A stretch of DNA of 64,000 nucleotides. Origin: Jatrophihabitans sp035642535. Lineage in GTDB: Bacteria > Actinomycetota > Actinomycetes > Mycobacteriales > Jatrophihabitantaceae. The stretch's first letter is position 1. Every line of letters starts with the position of its first letter. The DNA lies in NCBI GenBank assembly GCA_035642535.1, contig DASQSE010000048.1, positions 41,395 through 105,394 of the forward strand. Direction: 5' to 3'. This document shows positions 43,565 to 51,868 of the stretch, one piece after another. Made by a program: the position numbers and the translations under genes. The notes beneath the pieces are model-generated. The model was not told the origin of the DNA, did not search any database, and saw only the letters and a program-made list of their open reading frames with translations.

Positions 43565-44227
43565 GTGCGCATAGGAGTGATCGGTGCCGGCCGAATCGGG
43601 GGCAATACCGCGCGGTTGCTCACCGCGGCGGGGCACGAGGCGGCGCTCAGCTACGCCCGCGATCAGGGCAAATTGCAGCGGCTCGCCGGCGAGATCGGCG
43701 CACAGGTATCCAGCTCACCGCGCGCAGCCGTCGAGTTCGCCGATGTCGTCGTCTTCGCGGTGCCGTGGAGCACGATTCCGGACGTGCTCGACCAGGCGGG
43801 TCCGCTCGCCGACAAGATCGTGATCGACACGACGAACCAGTCCGGCAGCGGCCCGATGCCGGCCGCCGGCCAGACCGCCGCGCAGTTCAACACGGCGCGG
43901 ATGCCCGGCGCCCGCTACACGAAGTCGTTCAACACGCTGACCTCGAGCTTCCAAGCCGAGACCGCCGGACGCACCGGCGAGATGCGCGTCGTGCAGTGGC
44001 TTTGCGGAGACGACGAGCAGGCCAAGCAGGTCGTGGCGCAATTGATTGATGACGCGGGCTTCGCGCCGGTGGACTTGGGCGGCACCGCGGGCTGCGCCGT
44101 CATGGAGGCACCGCGCCGGTCGGGCGCGGTGTATGGCGAGGAGTATCGGCTCGCGGCGGCGGAAGCGGTCGTCGCAGCCGTGCGAGCCGGCGGCCCGATC
44201 CCGCCGACGCCGGACTACTACGACTGA
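43565..44227 (+). CDS. NADPH-dependent F420 reductase-like / NAD(P)-binding oxidoreductase
   Basis: A 220-residue Rossmann protein starting with 'MRIGVIGAGRIGGNTARLL', the GxGxxG nucleotide site, followed by 'VVFAVPWSTIPDVLDQAG', as in NADPH:F420 reductase (Fno) and related proteins. 'YTKSFNTLTSSFQAE' is the family's second signature. It interconverts NADPH and F420H2 or reduces a related substrate, which fits the several F420-type enzymes in the window. The GTG start has GAAGGAGA 6 nt upstream. It is divergent from the Ldh2 gene with ATATCG-box F between, so may belong to the same regulon. Confidence 0.82.
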   Translation: MRIGVIGAGRIGGNTARLLTAAGHEAALSYARDQGKLQRLAGEIGAQVSSSPRAAVEFADVVVFAVPWSTIPDVLDQAGPLADKIVIDTTNQSGSGPMPAAGQTAAQFNTARMPGARYTKSFNTLTSSFQAETAGRTGEMRVVQWLCGDDEQAKQVVAQLIDDAGFAPVDLGGTAGCAVMEAPRRSGAVYGEEYRLAAAEAVVAAVRAGGPIPPTPDYYD

Positions 44228-44234
44228 CTGCGGG

Positions 44235-44390
44235 TCAGGGGGATTTGGCCTCGTCCTCGCCGTTGCGGCTGGGGCGCTCGGCGGTGGCGATTTTGGCGAT
44301 CAGCGGGTCGACCTTGTCCAGCCCGCCGGCGATTTTGACCGCCAGGCGCGCCGACTCCACCTGGCGATGGGTTACCTTGATCGTCCTCAT
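44235..44390 (-). CDS. Small 51-residue protein coupled to the upstream membrane protein
   Basis: Reading on the minus strand from the ATG at 44390, the frame gives 51 residues (MRTIKVTHRQVESARL..., ending EDEAKSP) with actinobacterial codon use. The ATG shares its A with the stop codon of the preceding gene (TGATG), a classic coupled start. The protein is helical and charged, with no cysteines or membrane segment. It is too short for most gene callers but the overlap and composition support it. Unknown function, possibly a partner of the membrane protein. Confidence 0.55.
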   Translation of the reverse strand: MRTIKVTHRQVESARLAVKIAGGLDKVDPLIAKIATAERPSRNGEDEAKSP

Positions 44391-44773
44391 CACGGAGCGT
44401 CCTCCTCTTCAATTTCATTGTCCTCGATGATGCGGACGGAATCCACCTGGTCGATCGGCACGAAAAGCCGCAGGTCGCCGTCGCCCACGCTGCGCGTCGC
44501 GTCCGCCTCGGCGACGGCCAGCGCCGCCCGCCGGTCGTCGTCGGTCGCCAGCTCACTCTCGAGCAACGCGTCCAGTAACGCACGGCCGACCGCTGCGGTG
44601 TGGTCGTCGCTGGAGGTCAGCGCCTCGAGGGCGATGGCGAAGCGGCGACCCCACTCCTCGCGGCGGCCCTGCGCCGCCTCCAACCGGGTGGCGGCGCGCG
44701 CCGCGAAGTAGGCGAGGGCGGAACCCACTCCGGCGCCGAGGAACGCGAGAACGCCGGTGAGGACTTCGTTCAT
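44390..44773 (-). CDS. Single-TM membrane-anchored protein of unknown function
   Basis: A 127-residue protein with one N-terminal membrane helix ('VLTGVLAFLGAGVGSALAYF') followed by an Arg/Glu-rich soluble domain and an acidic tail (IIEDNEIEEEDAP). No catalytic motif is seen. Its stop overlaps the start of a 51-residue gene. It lies at the left edge of the conserved RidA-Crp-Nth block and is divergent from ridA. No known family recognised. Confidence 0.6.
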   Translation of the reverse strand: MNEVLTGVLAFLGAGVGSALAYFAARAATRLEAAQGRREEWGRRFAIALEALTSSDDHTAAVGRALLDALLESELATDDDRRAALAVAEADATRSVGDGDLRLFVPIDQVDSVRIIEDNEIEEEDAP

Positions 44774-44823
44774 GCATCCGTCCTAGCAGCTTGGCCGGAC
44801 AGATCGGGCGATACGGTCGTGGC

Positions 44824-45282
44824 ATGTCGTCCCCACTAGCGCGTTTGGCGGAGCTCGGGATCAACCTGCCGCCGGTCCCGGCGCCGGTGGCCGCCTACAT
44901 CCCCGCCCGCCGCAGCGGCTCGTTCGTCTACACGTCCGGCCAGGTGCCGATCGTCGACGGCGCGCTGCAGATGACGGGCAAGGTCGGTGCCGAGGTCTCG
45001 GCGGAGGACGCCGCCGGGCTGGCGCGCATCGCGGCGCTCAACGCGCTCGCGGCGGTGCACGAACTCGTCGGCCTCGACACTGTCGTCGGCGTCGTGAAGG
45101 TCGTCGGCTACGTTGCATCCGCGCCCGACTTCACCGGCCAGCCGGCGGTCATCAACGGCGCGAGTGGACTGCTCGGCGAAGTGTTCGGCGACGCCGGCGC
45201 GCACGCGCGATCGGCGGTCGGGGTGGCCGCGCTGCCGCTCGATGCGCCGGTGGAGGTCGAACTGATCGTGGAGGTTCGGTGA
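44824..45282 (+). CDS. ridA: RidA family (reactive intermediate/imine deaminase-like)
   Basis: A 152-residue RidA/YjgF protein: 'SGSFVYTSGQVPIVDGAL', 'RIAALNALAAVHELVGLDTV' and 'RSAVGVAALPLDAPVEVELI'. Canonical RidA has an Arg in the imine site (consensus R-S-x-V-x-V); Arg-Ser-Ala-Val is present here, so deaminase activity on 2-aminoacrylate or other imines is plausible. The length with an N-terminal extension matches the Rv3678c type. ATG at 44824; overlaps the NUDIX gene by 4 bp. First gene of a RidA-NUDIX-MBL set known from mycobacteria. Confidence 0.85.
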   Translation: MSSPLARLAELGINLPPVPAPVAAYIPARRSGSFVYTSGQVPIVDGALQMTGKVGAEVSAEDAAGLARIAALNALAAVHELVGLDTVVGVVKVVGYVASAPDFTGQPAVINGASGLLGEVFGDAGAHARSAVGVAALPLDAPVEVELIVEVR

Positions 45283-46043
45283 CGGACGATGTCCCGATCA
45301 GGGACGCCGCCACCGTCGTGCTGCTGCGCGACGGGGCTGCCGGCCTGGAGAGCTGGCTGCTAACCCGGGTGAAGCAGATGGCGTTCGCGGCCGGGATGAC
45401 CGTTTTCCCGGGCGGCCGGGTCGACGACGCCGATGCCACGCTGCCGACCTCCGGCGGCGACTTCGCCGCGCTGGCGGCCAGACTGCGATGCGACGAGCCG
45501 ACCGCCCGGGCGCTGGTCGGTGCCGCGGTGCGCGAGACCTTCGAAGAGACCGGCGTGCTGCTCACCGTGCCGGTCGCCGACCTGAGCGGCGCGCGGGCCG
45601 ACGTCGAACTCGGCCGGGTGTCATTCGGCGATCTGCTCCGCGCGAACGCGCTCGCGGTCGACGTCGGCGCCGTGCGCCCGTGGAGCCGCTGGGTCACCCC
45701 GGCCGGCGAGGTCCGGCGCTATGACACCCGCTTCTTCGTTGCCGCGCTGCCGGAAGCCGCCGAGGCCCAGGACGTGACGGCCGAGTCGAGCGAGGCGGCG
45801 TGGATGCCCGTCGCGGCGGCGGTCGAGCAGGCGCAGCGCGGCGAGCGCAAGATGCTGCCGCCGACGATCGCCACGCTCGGTTCGCTGCTCTCGTTCGGGA
45901 CCGTTGCCGACGTGCTGGTGGCATCCGAGGCGCGCGACCTCGACGCCGTCCGTCCGGAGATCCGGCTGGGCGAGGACGGGTCGGTGGCCGTCGCGCTTCC
46001 GGACGGCACCGTGCTGCCGCTACCTCCGGGCATGTTTCAGTGA
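45279..46043 (+). CDS. NUDIX hydrolase
   Basis: A 254-residue NUDIX protein. The Nudix box is split by an insert: 'FPGGRVDDADATLP' holds the leading Gly-Gly and 'GAAVRETFEETGVLLTVP' the REx2EExGxL part. The following strands and 'RWVTPAGEVRRYDTRFFVAA' fit the fold. It hydrolyses a nucleoside diphosphate linked to X; the substrate is unknown. It overlaps ridA and the following metallo-beta-lactamase gene by 4 bp each, so the three are one operon, and the same trio occurs in M. tuberculosis as I recall (around Rv3677c-Rv3678c). Confidence 0.84.
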   Translation: MTDDVPIRDAATVVLLRDGAAGLESWLLTRVKQMAFAAGMTVFPGGRVDDADATLPTSGGDFAALAARLRCDEPTARALVGAAVRETFEETGVLLTVPVADLSGARADVELGRVSFGDLLRANALAVDVGAVRPWSRWVTPAGEVRRYDTRFFVAALPEAAEAQDVTAESSEAAWMPVAAAVEQAQRGERKMLPPTIATLGSLLSFGTVADVLVASEARDLDAVRPEIRLGEDGSVAVALPDGTVLPLPPGMFQ

Positions 46044-46825
46044 CTGCGCACCCGGCGTACGAGACGGTGCGTGACGTGACGCCCTTCGCGTCCGTCGTGC
46101 TGCAGGACAACCCGGGCGCGATGACGCTGGAGGGCACCAACACCTGGCTGCTGCGCGCTCCTGGGGCGGCGGACGTGGTGGTCGTCGATCCGGGGCAGGC
46201 CGACGACGTCCATCTCGAGCGGGTGCTTGACGCGGCGCCGCGCCTCGCGCTCGTATTGGTCACGCACGGGCACTTCGATCACAGCCAGGCGGGCGAGGCG
46301 CTGCATGCGCGCACCGGTGCGCCGGTCCGGGCGCTCGACCCGCGGCACTGTCACGGCGGCGCCGCGCTCGCCGACGGCGAGGTCATCGAAGCGGCCGGGC
46401 TCGCGCTCCACGTGTTGGCCACGCCTGGGCACACCGCCGACTCGCTGTCGTTCGTGGTCGACGCGGACGCGGCGGTACTCACCGGCGACACGATCCTGGG
46501 TCGCGGCACCACGGTGGTCGCGCACCCCGACGGCGTGCTCGGGCCATACCTCGAAGCGCTGCACCGGCTGCGCGATCTCGGCGACGTGCCGGTGCTCGGC
46601 GGGCACGGCCCGGAACTGCCCTCGGTCGCGGACGTCGCCGCGTTCTACCTCGCACACCGCGAGGAGCGGCTCGGCCAGGTGCGTGCCGCGCTCGCCGAAC
46701 TCGGCCCGGCCGCGACCGCGCGGCAGGTCGTCGAGCATGTGTACACCGATGTCGACCGCTCGCTCTGGCCGGCCGCCGAGCTCTCCGTCGAGGCCCAGCT
46801 CGCCTACCTTCGCGGCCCTGCCTAG
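46040..46825 (+). CDS. Metallo-beta-lactamase-fold hydrolase (LACTB2-like)
   Basis: A 261-residue MBL-fold protein. Zinc ligands are visible in 'VTHGHFDHSQAG' (HxHxDH), the later His in 'TPGHTADSLSF', Asp in 'VLTGDTILGRG' and His in 'GGHGPELP'. A C-terminal winged helix-like tail follows, as in LACTB2 endoribonucleases. It could be a ribonuclease or glyoxalase-type hydrolase. GTG at 46040 overlaps the NUDIX stop (GTGA). It ends 7 bp before the stop of the convergently encoded crp gene. Corresponds to the Rv3677c position. Confidence 0.85.
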   Translation: MTAHPAYETVRDVTPFASVVLQDNPGAMTLEGTNTWLLRAPGAADVVVVDPGQADDVHLERVLDAAPRLALVLVTHGHFDHSQAGEALHARTGAPVRALDPRHCHGGAALADGEVIEAAGLALHVLATPGHTADSLSFVVDADAAVLTGDTILGRGTTVVAHPDGVLGPYLEALHRLRDLGDVPVLGGHGPELPSVADVAAFYLAHREERLGQVRAALAELGPAATARQVVEHVYTDVDRSLWPAAELSVEAQLAYLRGPA

Positions 46826-46831
46826 ATCGCG

Positions 46832-47506
46832 CTACCGGGCGCGGCGGGCCAGGCGCTCGCGGTCGAGGATCACCACGCTCTTGCCCTCGAGGCGCAACCA
46901 GCCGCGCGAGGCGAAGTCGGCCAGCGCCTTGTTGACGGTCTCGCGCGATGCGCCGACCAGCTGCGCGAGCTCCTCCTGGGTGAGGTCGTGCGTGACCCGC
47001 AGCTGGCCGCCGTCGATCGACCCGAACCGCTGCGCGAGCTGGAGCAGCTGCTTGGCGACCCGCCCCGGCACGTCCACGAAGATCAGGTCGGCGAGCATCG
47101 TGTTCGTCCGCCGCAGGCGGCGCGCCACGACCCGCAGCAGCTGCATCGCGATCTGCGGACGATCGGTGGCCCACTTCTGCAGCGCCTGCTTCGGCAGCCG
47201 CGCCAGCCGGGCGTCGGTGACGACCGTGGCGGTGGCAGTCCGCGGGCCCGGGTCGAACAGCGAGAGCTCACCGAACTGATCGGACGGGCCGTAGATCGCG
47301 ACCAGGTTCTCCCGGCCGTCCGGCGAACGCCGGCCCAGCTTCACCTTGCCGGCGAGAACGATGTAGAGGCTGTCGCCGGGCTCGCCCTCGTGGAACAGCA
47401 CGCCGCCGCGAGGGGCTTCGAAGATCTCGAACTCGCCCGCCAGCGCCTCGACGTCGTCCGGGTCAACGCCCTGGAACAGCCCAGCCCTGCGCAGTACCTC
47501 GTCCAC
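46832..47506 (-). CDS. crp: Crp-family cAMP-responsive global regulator
   Basis: A 224-residue CRP/FNR regulator, exactly the length of M. tuberculosis Crp (Rv3676) and S. coelicolor Crp. The cyclic-nucleotide-binding jelly roll has 'FGELSLFDPGPRTATATV' (GELSxxxxxPRTAT, the cAMP phosphate-binding cassette). The helix-turn-helix is 'LTQEELAQLVGASRETVNKA'. The GTG at 47506 has GAGGAG 6 nt upstream and gives that length; the longer frame is rejected. It is divergent from the DNA-repair cluster and lies next to it as in mycobacteria. It would bind TGTGA-like palindromes and control carbon and stress genes. Confidence 0.92.
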   Translation of the reverse strand: MDEVLRRAGLFQGVDPDDVEALAGEFEIFEAPRGGVLFHEGEPGDSLYIVLAGKVKLGRRSPDGRENLVAIYGPSDQFGELSLFDPGPRTATATVVTDARLARLPKQALQKWATDRPQIAMQLLRVVARRLRRTNTMLADLIFVDVPGRVAKQLLQLAQRFGSIDGGQLRVTHDLTQEELAQLVGASRETVNKALADFASRGWLRLEGKSVVILDRERLARRAR

Positions 47507-47606
47507 GTCTTGCTCCTCGGTCGCCCGCCGGAGTGCGAGTCTCGTCACAGTCTGGCGCGAGTCTAGTGGCTGCGGAAATCATGAGCCCACGCACAACCGG
47601 GGTCAG

Positions 47607-47861
47607 CTACGCCGCCCGGCGCCAGCCACGGCGCAGTCGGCCCAGCCCCAGCCGGAGGTGGAATCGGCGCAGCGCGGGGGTCGTGCCCTCGCGGACGAAC
47701 AGCTCGAGCTCGTCACGCTGCGCCTCGTCGAGAAAGTGCTCGATCTCGCGCTCGTCGTCAAGTCGCGCGATCGGCTCCTCCACTCGCCCCATGATCATGA
47801 CGAAGCCGAGCAGCAGAAATGGGAACAGGAGCAGGACAAAGCCGACCATGATGGGAGCCAT
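47607..47861 (-). CDS. Small membrane protein (Rv3675-type position)
   Basis: An 84-residue protein with one membrane helix ('PIMVGFVLLLFPFLLLGFVM') followed by an acidic segment and a basic tail. The ATG at 47861 starts right before the helix; the frame upstream is soluble and overlaps nth. It occupies the place of the Rv3675 membrane protein between crp and nth in mycobacteria. No domain recognised; likely a small accessory membrane protein. Ribosome site not clear. Confidence 0.62.
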   Translation of the reverse strand: MAPIMVGFVLLLFPFLLLGFVMIMGRVEEPIARLDDEREIEHFLDEAQRDELELFVREGTTPALRRFHLRLGLGRLRRGWRRAA

Positions 47862-47902
47862 TCTGCACTGCGTCGTCCGGCCGCTCTCATAGGCTGTCCG
47901 GC

Positions 47903-48622
47903 GTGGCCGCAAAGGAGGAGTCCCCGCTCGCGCTCACCCGTCGCGCCCGTCGGATAAATCGCGAGCTCGGCGAGCTGTACCCGACGGCGCATTGCGAGCT
48001 CGATTTCCGCAATCCGCTCGAACTGGCGGTGGCGACGATCCTGTCCGCGCAGTGCACCGACAAGCGCGTCAACGAGGTGACGCCGGCGTTGTTCGCCAAG
48101 TACCCGACGGCGGAGGATTACGCGGCGGCCGAACGCGACGACGTCGAGCGGATGATCAAGTCCACGGGATTCTTCCGGAACAAGACGACGTCGATCATCA
48201 AGATGGGTCAGGCGCTCTTGGAGCGGCACGACGGCGAGGTGCCGAACCGGCTCGACGACCTCGTCAAGCTGCCCGGCATCGGCCGCAAGACCGCGAACGT
48301 CATCCTGGGCAACGCGTTCGACGTCCCCGGCCTGACCGTCGATACCCACTTCGGCCGGCTGGTGCGGCGGTGGAAGTGGACCGCCCTGACTGATCCGGTC
48401 AAAGTCGAGTTCGTGGTGGCCGACCTGCTCCCGAAGAAGGAGTGGACGATCTTTTCGCACCGCGCCATCTGGCACGGACGCCGGATCTGCCACTCGCGCA
48501 AGCCGGCGTGCGGCGCATGCGCAATAGCGCGGCTGTGCCCCTCCTTCGGCACCGGCCCGACCGACCCCGCGGAAGCGGCCAAGCTGGTCAAGAGCGAAGC
48601 CGAGATGGTCGCAACGTCGTGA
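47903..48622 (+). CDS. nth: Endonuclease III (DNA glycosylase/AP lyase)
   Basis: A 239-residue base-excision repair enzyme that removes oxidised pyrimidines and cuts the abasic site. The helix-hairpin-helix is 'LVKLPGIGRKTANVILG' with the catalytic Lys in the KTANV part, and the catalytic Asp is in 'LTVDTHFGRLVRR'. The C-terminal [4Fe-4S] ligands are C-x6-C-x2-C-x5-C ('CHSRKPACGACAIARLC'), the exact Nth spacing. GTG at 47903, which is slightly upstream of the usual start; the extra N-terminal residues are basic and plausible. Coupled to the following NUDIX gene. Confidence 0.94.
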   Translation: MAAKEESPLALTRRARRINRELGELYPTAHCELDFRNPLELAVATILSAQCTDKRVNEVTPALFAKYPTAEDYAAAERDDVERMIKSTGFFRNKTTSIIKMGQALLERHDGEVPNRLDDLVKLPGIGRKTANVILGNAFDVPGLTVDTHFGRLVRRWKWTALTDPVKVEFVVADLLPKKEWTIFSHRAIWHGRRICHSRKPACGACAIARLCPSFGTGPTDPAEAAKLVKSEAEMVATS

Positions 48623-49254
48623 TCGACGAGCTTCCGGAGTGGCTGCGGCCGCTGGCGGCGATCGCGGCCGAGATCGACGACAGCGACCTGTCCCGGTTCA
48701 CGGTGCCGGATGACGGGAACGGGCGGCCGTCGGCGGTGCTGATCGCGTTCGCCAAGTCCGAGCACGGGCCCGCCGTCCTGCTCATCCAGCGTGCCGACGA
48801 CCTGCGCACGCACGCAGGACAGGTCGCGTTCCCGGGCGGCTCGCTCGATCCGACCGATGAGTCGCTGAGCGCGGCGGCACTGCGCGAGGCGCAGGAGGAG
48901 GTCGGGCTCGACCCGGCCACGGTGCGCATCGTCGCCGAGCTACCGCCGATCTTCATTCCGGTGTCCGGCTTCGTCGTGACACCGGTGCTCGCATGGTGGG
49001 AGCACCCGCACGACGTGCGGCCGGTGGACACCGCGGAGGTTGCCGCCGTCGAGTTGGTGCCGCTCGCGGAGCTGGTCGACCCCGCGAACCGGTTCCTCGT
49101 CACCCACCCGTCCGGCTGGCTCGGGCCGGGCTTCGAAGCCTCCGGGCTGTTCGTCTGGGGCTTCACCGCCGGGCTGCTCGACAAGTTGCTCGAGTTCGGC
49201 GGCTGGGCCGAGCCGTGGGACCAAGCCGCGCGCCGCCCGTTGCCCATGCCGTGA
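48619..49254 (+). CDS. NUDIX hydrolase, CoA pyrophosphatase type
   Basis: A 211-residue member of the UPF0035 CoA-pyrophosphatase group. The pre-Nudix signature 'LRTHAGQVAFPGGSLDPTDE' is diagnostic, continuing into 'SAAALREAQEEVGLDP', the REx2EExGL box. It cleaves CoA and CoA derivatives to 3'-phospho-ADP and phosphopantetheine. GTG at 48619 overlaps the nth stop (GTGA), the same adjacency as Rv3672c-Rv3674c except for the intervening protein. Cytoplasmic. Confidence 0.88.
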   Translation: MIDELPEWLRPLAAIAAEIDDSDLSRFTVPDDGNGRPSAVLIAFAKSEHGPAVLLIQRADDLRTHAGQVAFPGGSLDPTDESLSAAALREAQEEVGLDPATVRIVAELPPIFIPVSGFVVTPVLAWWEHPHDVRPVDTAEVAAVELVPLAELVDPANRFLVTHPSGWLGPGFEASGLFVWGFTAGLLDKLLEFGGWAEPWDQAARRPLPMP

Positions 49255-49301
49255 CCTGAGCGTGAGTCCGGTGGCCGAACGTGCGTCGGTACGGTCATGG
49301 C

Positions 49302-49715
49302 ATGGTGCTGGGGCGGGCGGGCGCGGGGTTTGCTGCGCTCGTGTTGCTGGCGGCCTGTGCGCGCACGGCCGAGGTCAACAAACGTCCGCACACCGGCACC
49401 GGCACGGCGACCTTGGCCCGCGGCGGGGTGCAGCAGGTCGTCGTCAACACCGGAGTCGACCTGCGCTTCCACCCGTCCACGATCGTCGTTCACCCGGGGC
49501 GGGTACGCATCGTCCTCGTTAACACCGCAGCCAAGGGCGCGGGTCCGGTCCACAACCTCAGCTTCGACAATCTCCCCGGCGCCGACGACGTGCCTGACGT
49601 GCAGGCCGGCTACGCGGCGTCGGCGACCTTCGACGCCCCCGCGCCGGGCACCTACTCGTTCGTCTGCACGATTCACGCGAACCAGGGTCAGACTGGGAAG
49701 CTGATCGTGAAATGA
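49302..49715 (+). CDS. Cupredoxin-like lipoprotein
   Basis: A 137-residue exported protein. The lipobox is 'LVLLAACARTAE' with lipidated Cys. The mature part is a cupredoxin: His in 'GPVHNLSF' and Cys/His in 'YSFVCTIHANQGQTGK' are the copper ligands, in a C-x2-H loop as in plastocyanin-like domains. The usual axial Met after the His is Gln here (ANQGQ). Predicted to carry electrons at the outer face of the membrane. It occupies the slot of a thioredoxin-like protein in the mycobacterial order. Ends 4 bp inside the start of marP. Confidence 0.82.
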   Translation: MVLGRAGAGFAALVLLAACARTAEVNKRPHTGTGTATLARGGVQQVVVNTGVDLRFHPSTIVVHPGRVRIVLVNTAAKGAGPVHNLSFDNLPGADDVPDVQAGYAASATFDAPAPGTYSFVCTIHANQGQTGKLIVK

Positions 49716-50908
49716 ACATCCTCGACCTAGTGATCATCCTGGCCGCCATCGCCTATGGCATCGGCGGGTACCGAAGCGGCGCTGTCGTCGGGATCTTCTC
49801 GCTGATCGGCTTCTTCGGCGGCGCGACGGTCGGCGCGCAACTCGCGCAGCCGCTCGGCTCGCGAATCGTCGACGGACGCGCCCAGGTGCCGGTCGCGATC
49901 TTCTGCGTGCTGGTGCTGGCCACGCTGGGCCAGCTCGGCGGTGTGTATGTCGCAGGCCATGTGAAATCGCACCTGGTCGTGCACGAGCAAACCAAGGTGT
50001 TCGACTCCAGCATTGGGGCGGTGCTGGGCGTGCTGTCCGTGCTGCTCGTCGCGTGGATGGTCGCGGTGCCGCTGGCCAACTCGCCGTACCCGAGTCTCGC
50101 GTCCGAGGCCAGCCATTCGCAGATCGTGCGCTGGGTCAACGGCCGGATGCCCGGCAGCTTCCGCGAGTTGTACGGTTCGTTGCGCAAATTCCTCGACCAC
50201 AGCGGGTTCCCGCCGGTCTTCGGCGACCTGCCGTCGACCGCGATCGTGTCGGTGCCGCCGCCGCCGGCCAACGTTCCGCCGGCCGTCCAGCAGCGGCTAC
50301 GTGACGCGCAGCATTCGGTGGTCAAGATCTACGGCGAGGCGCCGCAGTGCGGACGCAGCATCGAGGGCTCCGGGTTCGTGTACGCACCGCATCACGTGCT
50401 GACGAACGCGCACGTCGTCGCGGGCACCGACAAGGTCACCGTCGAAGTGCGCCCTGGGCAGAGCGTGAGCGCCAGCGTCGTCCTCTTCGACAAGGACCGC
50501 GACGTCGCAGTGCTCGACGTTCCGGATCTGACCGGGCCGCGCCTGCGGTTCAGCCCGACCGACGCGCAGAGCGGCGATCCGGCGCTCGTGCTCGGCTATC
50601 CGGAGAACGGGCCGTTCCGGACCCGCTCAGCGCGGGTGCGCTCGCAGGGCACCGTCGGCGGCACCGACATCTACGGCCACGACAGCGTGCACCGCAACAT
50701 CTACGCGATCCGTGCTGTGGTGCGCAGTGGCAACTCGGGCGGCCCACTATTGGCCTATGACGGAACGGTCCTCGGGATGGTGTTCGCGACCGCGATCGAC
50801 TCGCCCGACACCGGCTTCGCGCTGAGCGACGAGGAGATCAAGGCCGACAAGAACGCCGGCCGGACGCTGACCACGCCGGTCGACACCGGCAAGTGCACGC
50901 CTGGGTAG
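49712..50908 (+). CDS. marP: Membrane-anchored acid-resistance serine protease MarP-like (CvpA + trypsin)
   Basis: A 398-residue protein with four membrane helices of a CvpA/colicin V-like domain (residues 1-about 120) and a periplasmic chymotrypsin-like domain. Catalytic residues are visible: His234 in 'TNAHVVAGTDKV', Asp264 in 'KDRDVAVLDV' and Ser342 in 'RSGNSGGPLL'. The domain order and length match mycobacterial MarP (Rv3671c), needed for survival in acid. ATG overlaps the cupredoxin stop (ATGA). Convergent with the alpha/beta hydrolase (7-bp gap). Cleaves envelope proteins in stress; exact targets unknown. Confidence 0.9.
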   Translation: MNILDLVIILAAIAYGIGGYRSGAVVGIFSLIGFFGGATVGAQLAQPLGSRIVDGRAQVPVAIFCVLVLATLGQLGGVYVAGHVKSHLVVHEQTKVFDSSIGAVLGVLSVLLVAWMVAVPLANSPYPSLASEASHSQIVRWVNGRMPGSFRELYGSLRKFLDHSGFPPVFGDLPSTAIVSVPPPPANVPPAVQQRLRDAQHSVVKIYGEAPQCGRSIEGSGFVYAPHHVLTNAHVVAGTDKVTVEVRPGQSVSASVVLFDKDRDVAVLDVPDLTGPRLRFSPTDAQSGDPALVLGYPENGPFRTRSARVRSQGTVGGTDIYGHDSVHRNIYAIRAVVRSGNSGGPLLAYDGTVLGMVFATAIDSPDTGFALSDEEIKADKNAGRTLTTPVDTGKCTPG

Positions 50909-50915
50909 TGCGTGC

Positions 50916-51860
50916 TCAATGTTCTTTTGCCCAGCTGATCAGCTCACCGCTGATCTGCTCGGGGAGCTCGTTGTGCGGGAAGTGCCCGACGCCGTCGAGG
51001 ATGCGCCAGTCGTACTGGCCGGTGACGTATTGCCCCGAGCCCTGCGCGGTGCGCGGCAGTATGCAAGTGTCGAAGTCGCCGTGCAGGTGCAGGACGGGCG
51101 CGCTGATCGGAGTGCGCAGTGCCGCGGCGAAGCGGCGGCCGTCCCCGCGCACGAGGGAGCGCACCATCCACCGGTAGTGCTCGGCCGCGCAGAAGGACAC
51201 CGGGTGGATCCGCATGGCCTGCGCGTACCGCTCCACGTCTGCGACGTAGTCGGGCGTGCCGCGCCAGCGTGGTCCCGTCCATCGATCGAACAACTCGCGC
51301 ACCCACACCGAGTCACGCGAGAGCAGGTGCTCCGGCCAGCGCGGCATCTGGAAGGTGCGCAGGATGTAGGTCGACGCGCGGCGCTGCGCCGGACCTGCGC
51401 CGGGACGCAGCTCGTTGCGCATCCGCAGCGGATGGGCGGCGCCGATGACGACCAGCGATCGCACCACGCGCGGATGGCAGGCCGCGATCGTCCAGGCCAG
51501 CGTGCCGCCGAGATCGGTGCCCACGACCATCGCGTCCGATTCGCCGAGCGACGTCACCAGCGCGGCCATGTCGGCGGCGAGCGTGGGGGAGTCGTAGCCG
51601 CGCGGCGGCTTGTCACTGGCGCCGTAGCCGCGCAGGTCGACTGCGACCGCCCGGTAGCCGGCATCGGCGAGGTCGACGAGTTGCTGATGCCACGCCCACC
51701 AGAATTGCGGGAAGCCGTGCAGAAGCAGCACGAGTGGGCCGGTCCCCATCTCCGCGACGTGCAGCGCGATCCCGTTGGCGCGCACGGTTCGATGCGTCCA
51801 TGGCCCATCGACCAGGACGACCGAGCTGTCGGGTGCACCCGGCAGCGGTCCGAAGCCCAC
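50916..51860 (-). CDS. Epoxide-hydrolase/haloalkane-dehalogenase-like alpha/beta hydrolase (EphE-type)
   Basis: A 314-residue alpha/beta hydrolase. 'LLLHGFPQFWWAWH' is the HGFP oxyanion motif; the nucleophile is Asp116 in 'VVGTDLGGTLAW', at the place where epoxide hydrolases and dehalogenases use Asp in G-x-D-x-G-G; His293 in 'GVGHFPHNE' completes the set. An alpha-helical cap lies between. Actinobacterial EphE (Rv3670) is in the same position next to marP. It would open epoxides or act as an esterase. GTG start; substrate not known. Confidence 0.86.
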   Translation of the reverse strand: MGFGPLPGAPDSSVVLVDGPWTHRTVRANGIALHVAEMGTGPLVLLLHGFPQFWWAWHQQLVDLADAGYRAVAVDLRGYGASDKPPRGYDSPTLAADMAALVTSLGESDAMVVGTDLGGTLAWTIAACHPRVVRSLVVIGAAHPLRMRNELRPGAGPAQRRASTYILRTFQMPRWPEHLLSRDSVWVRELFDRWTGPRWRGTPDYVADVERYAQAMRIHPVSFCAAEHYRWMVRSLVRGDGRRFAAALRTPISAPVLHLHGDFDTCILPRTAQGSGQYVTGQYDWRILDGVGHFPHNELPEQISGELISWAKEH

Positions 51861-51868
51861 TGCGTGAC

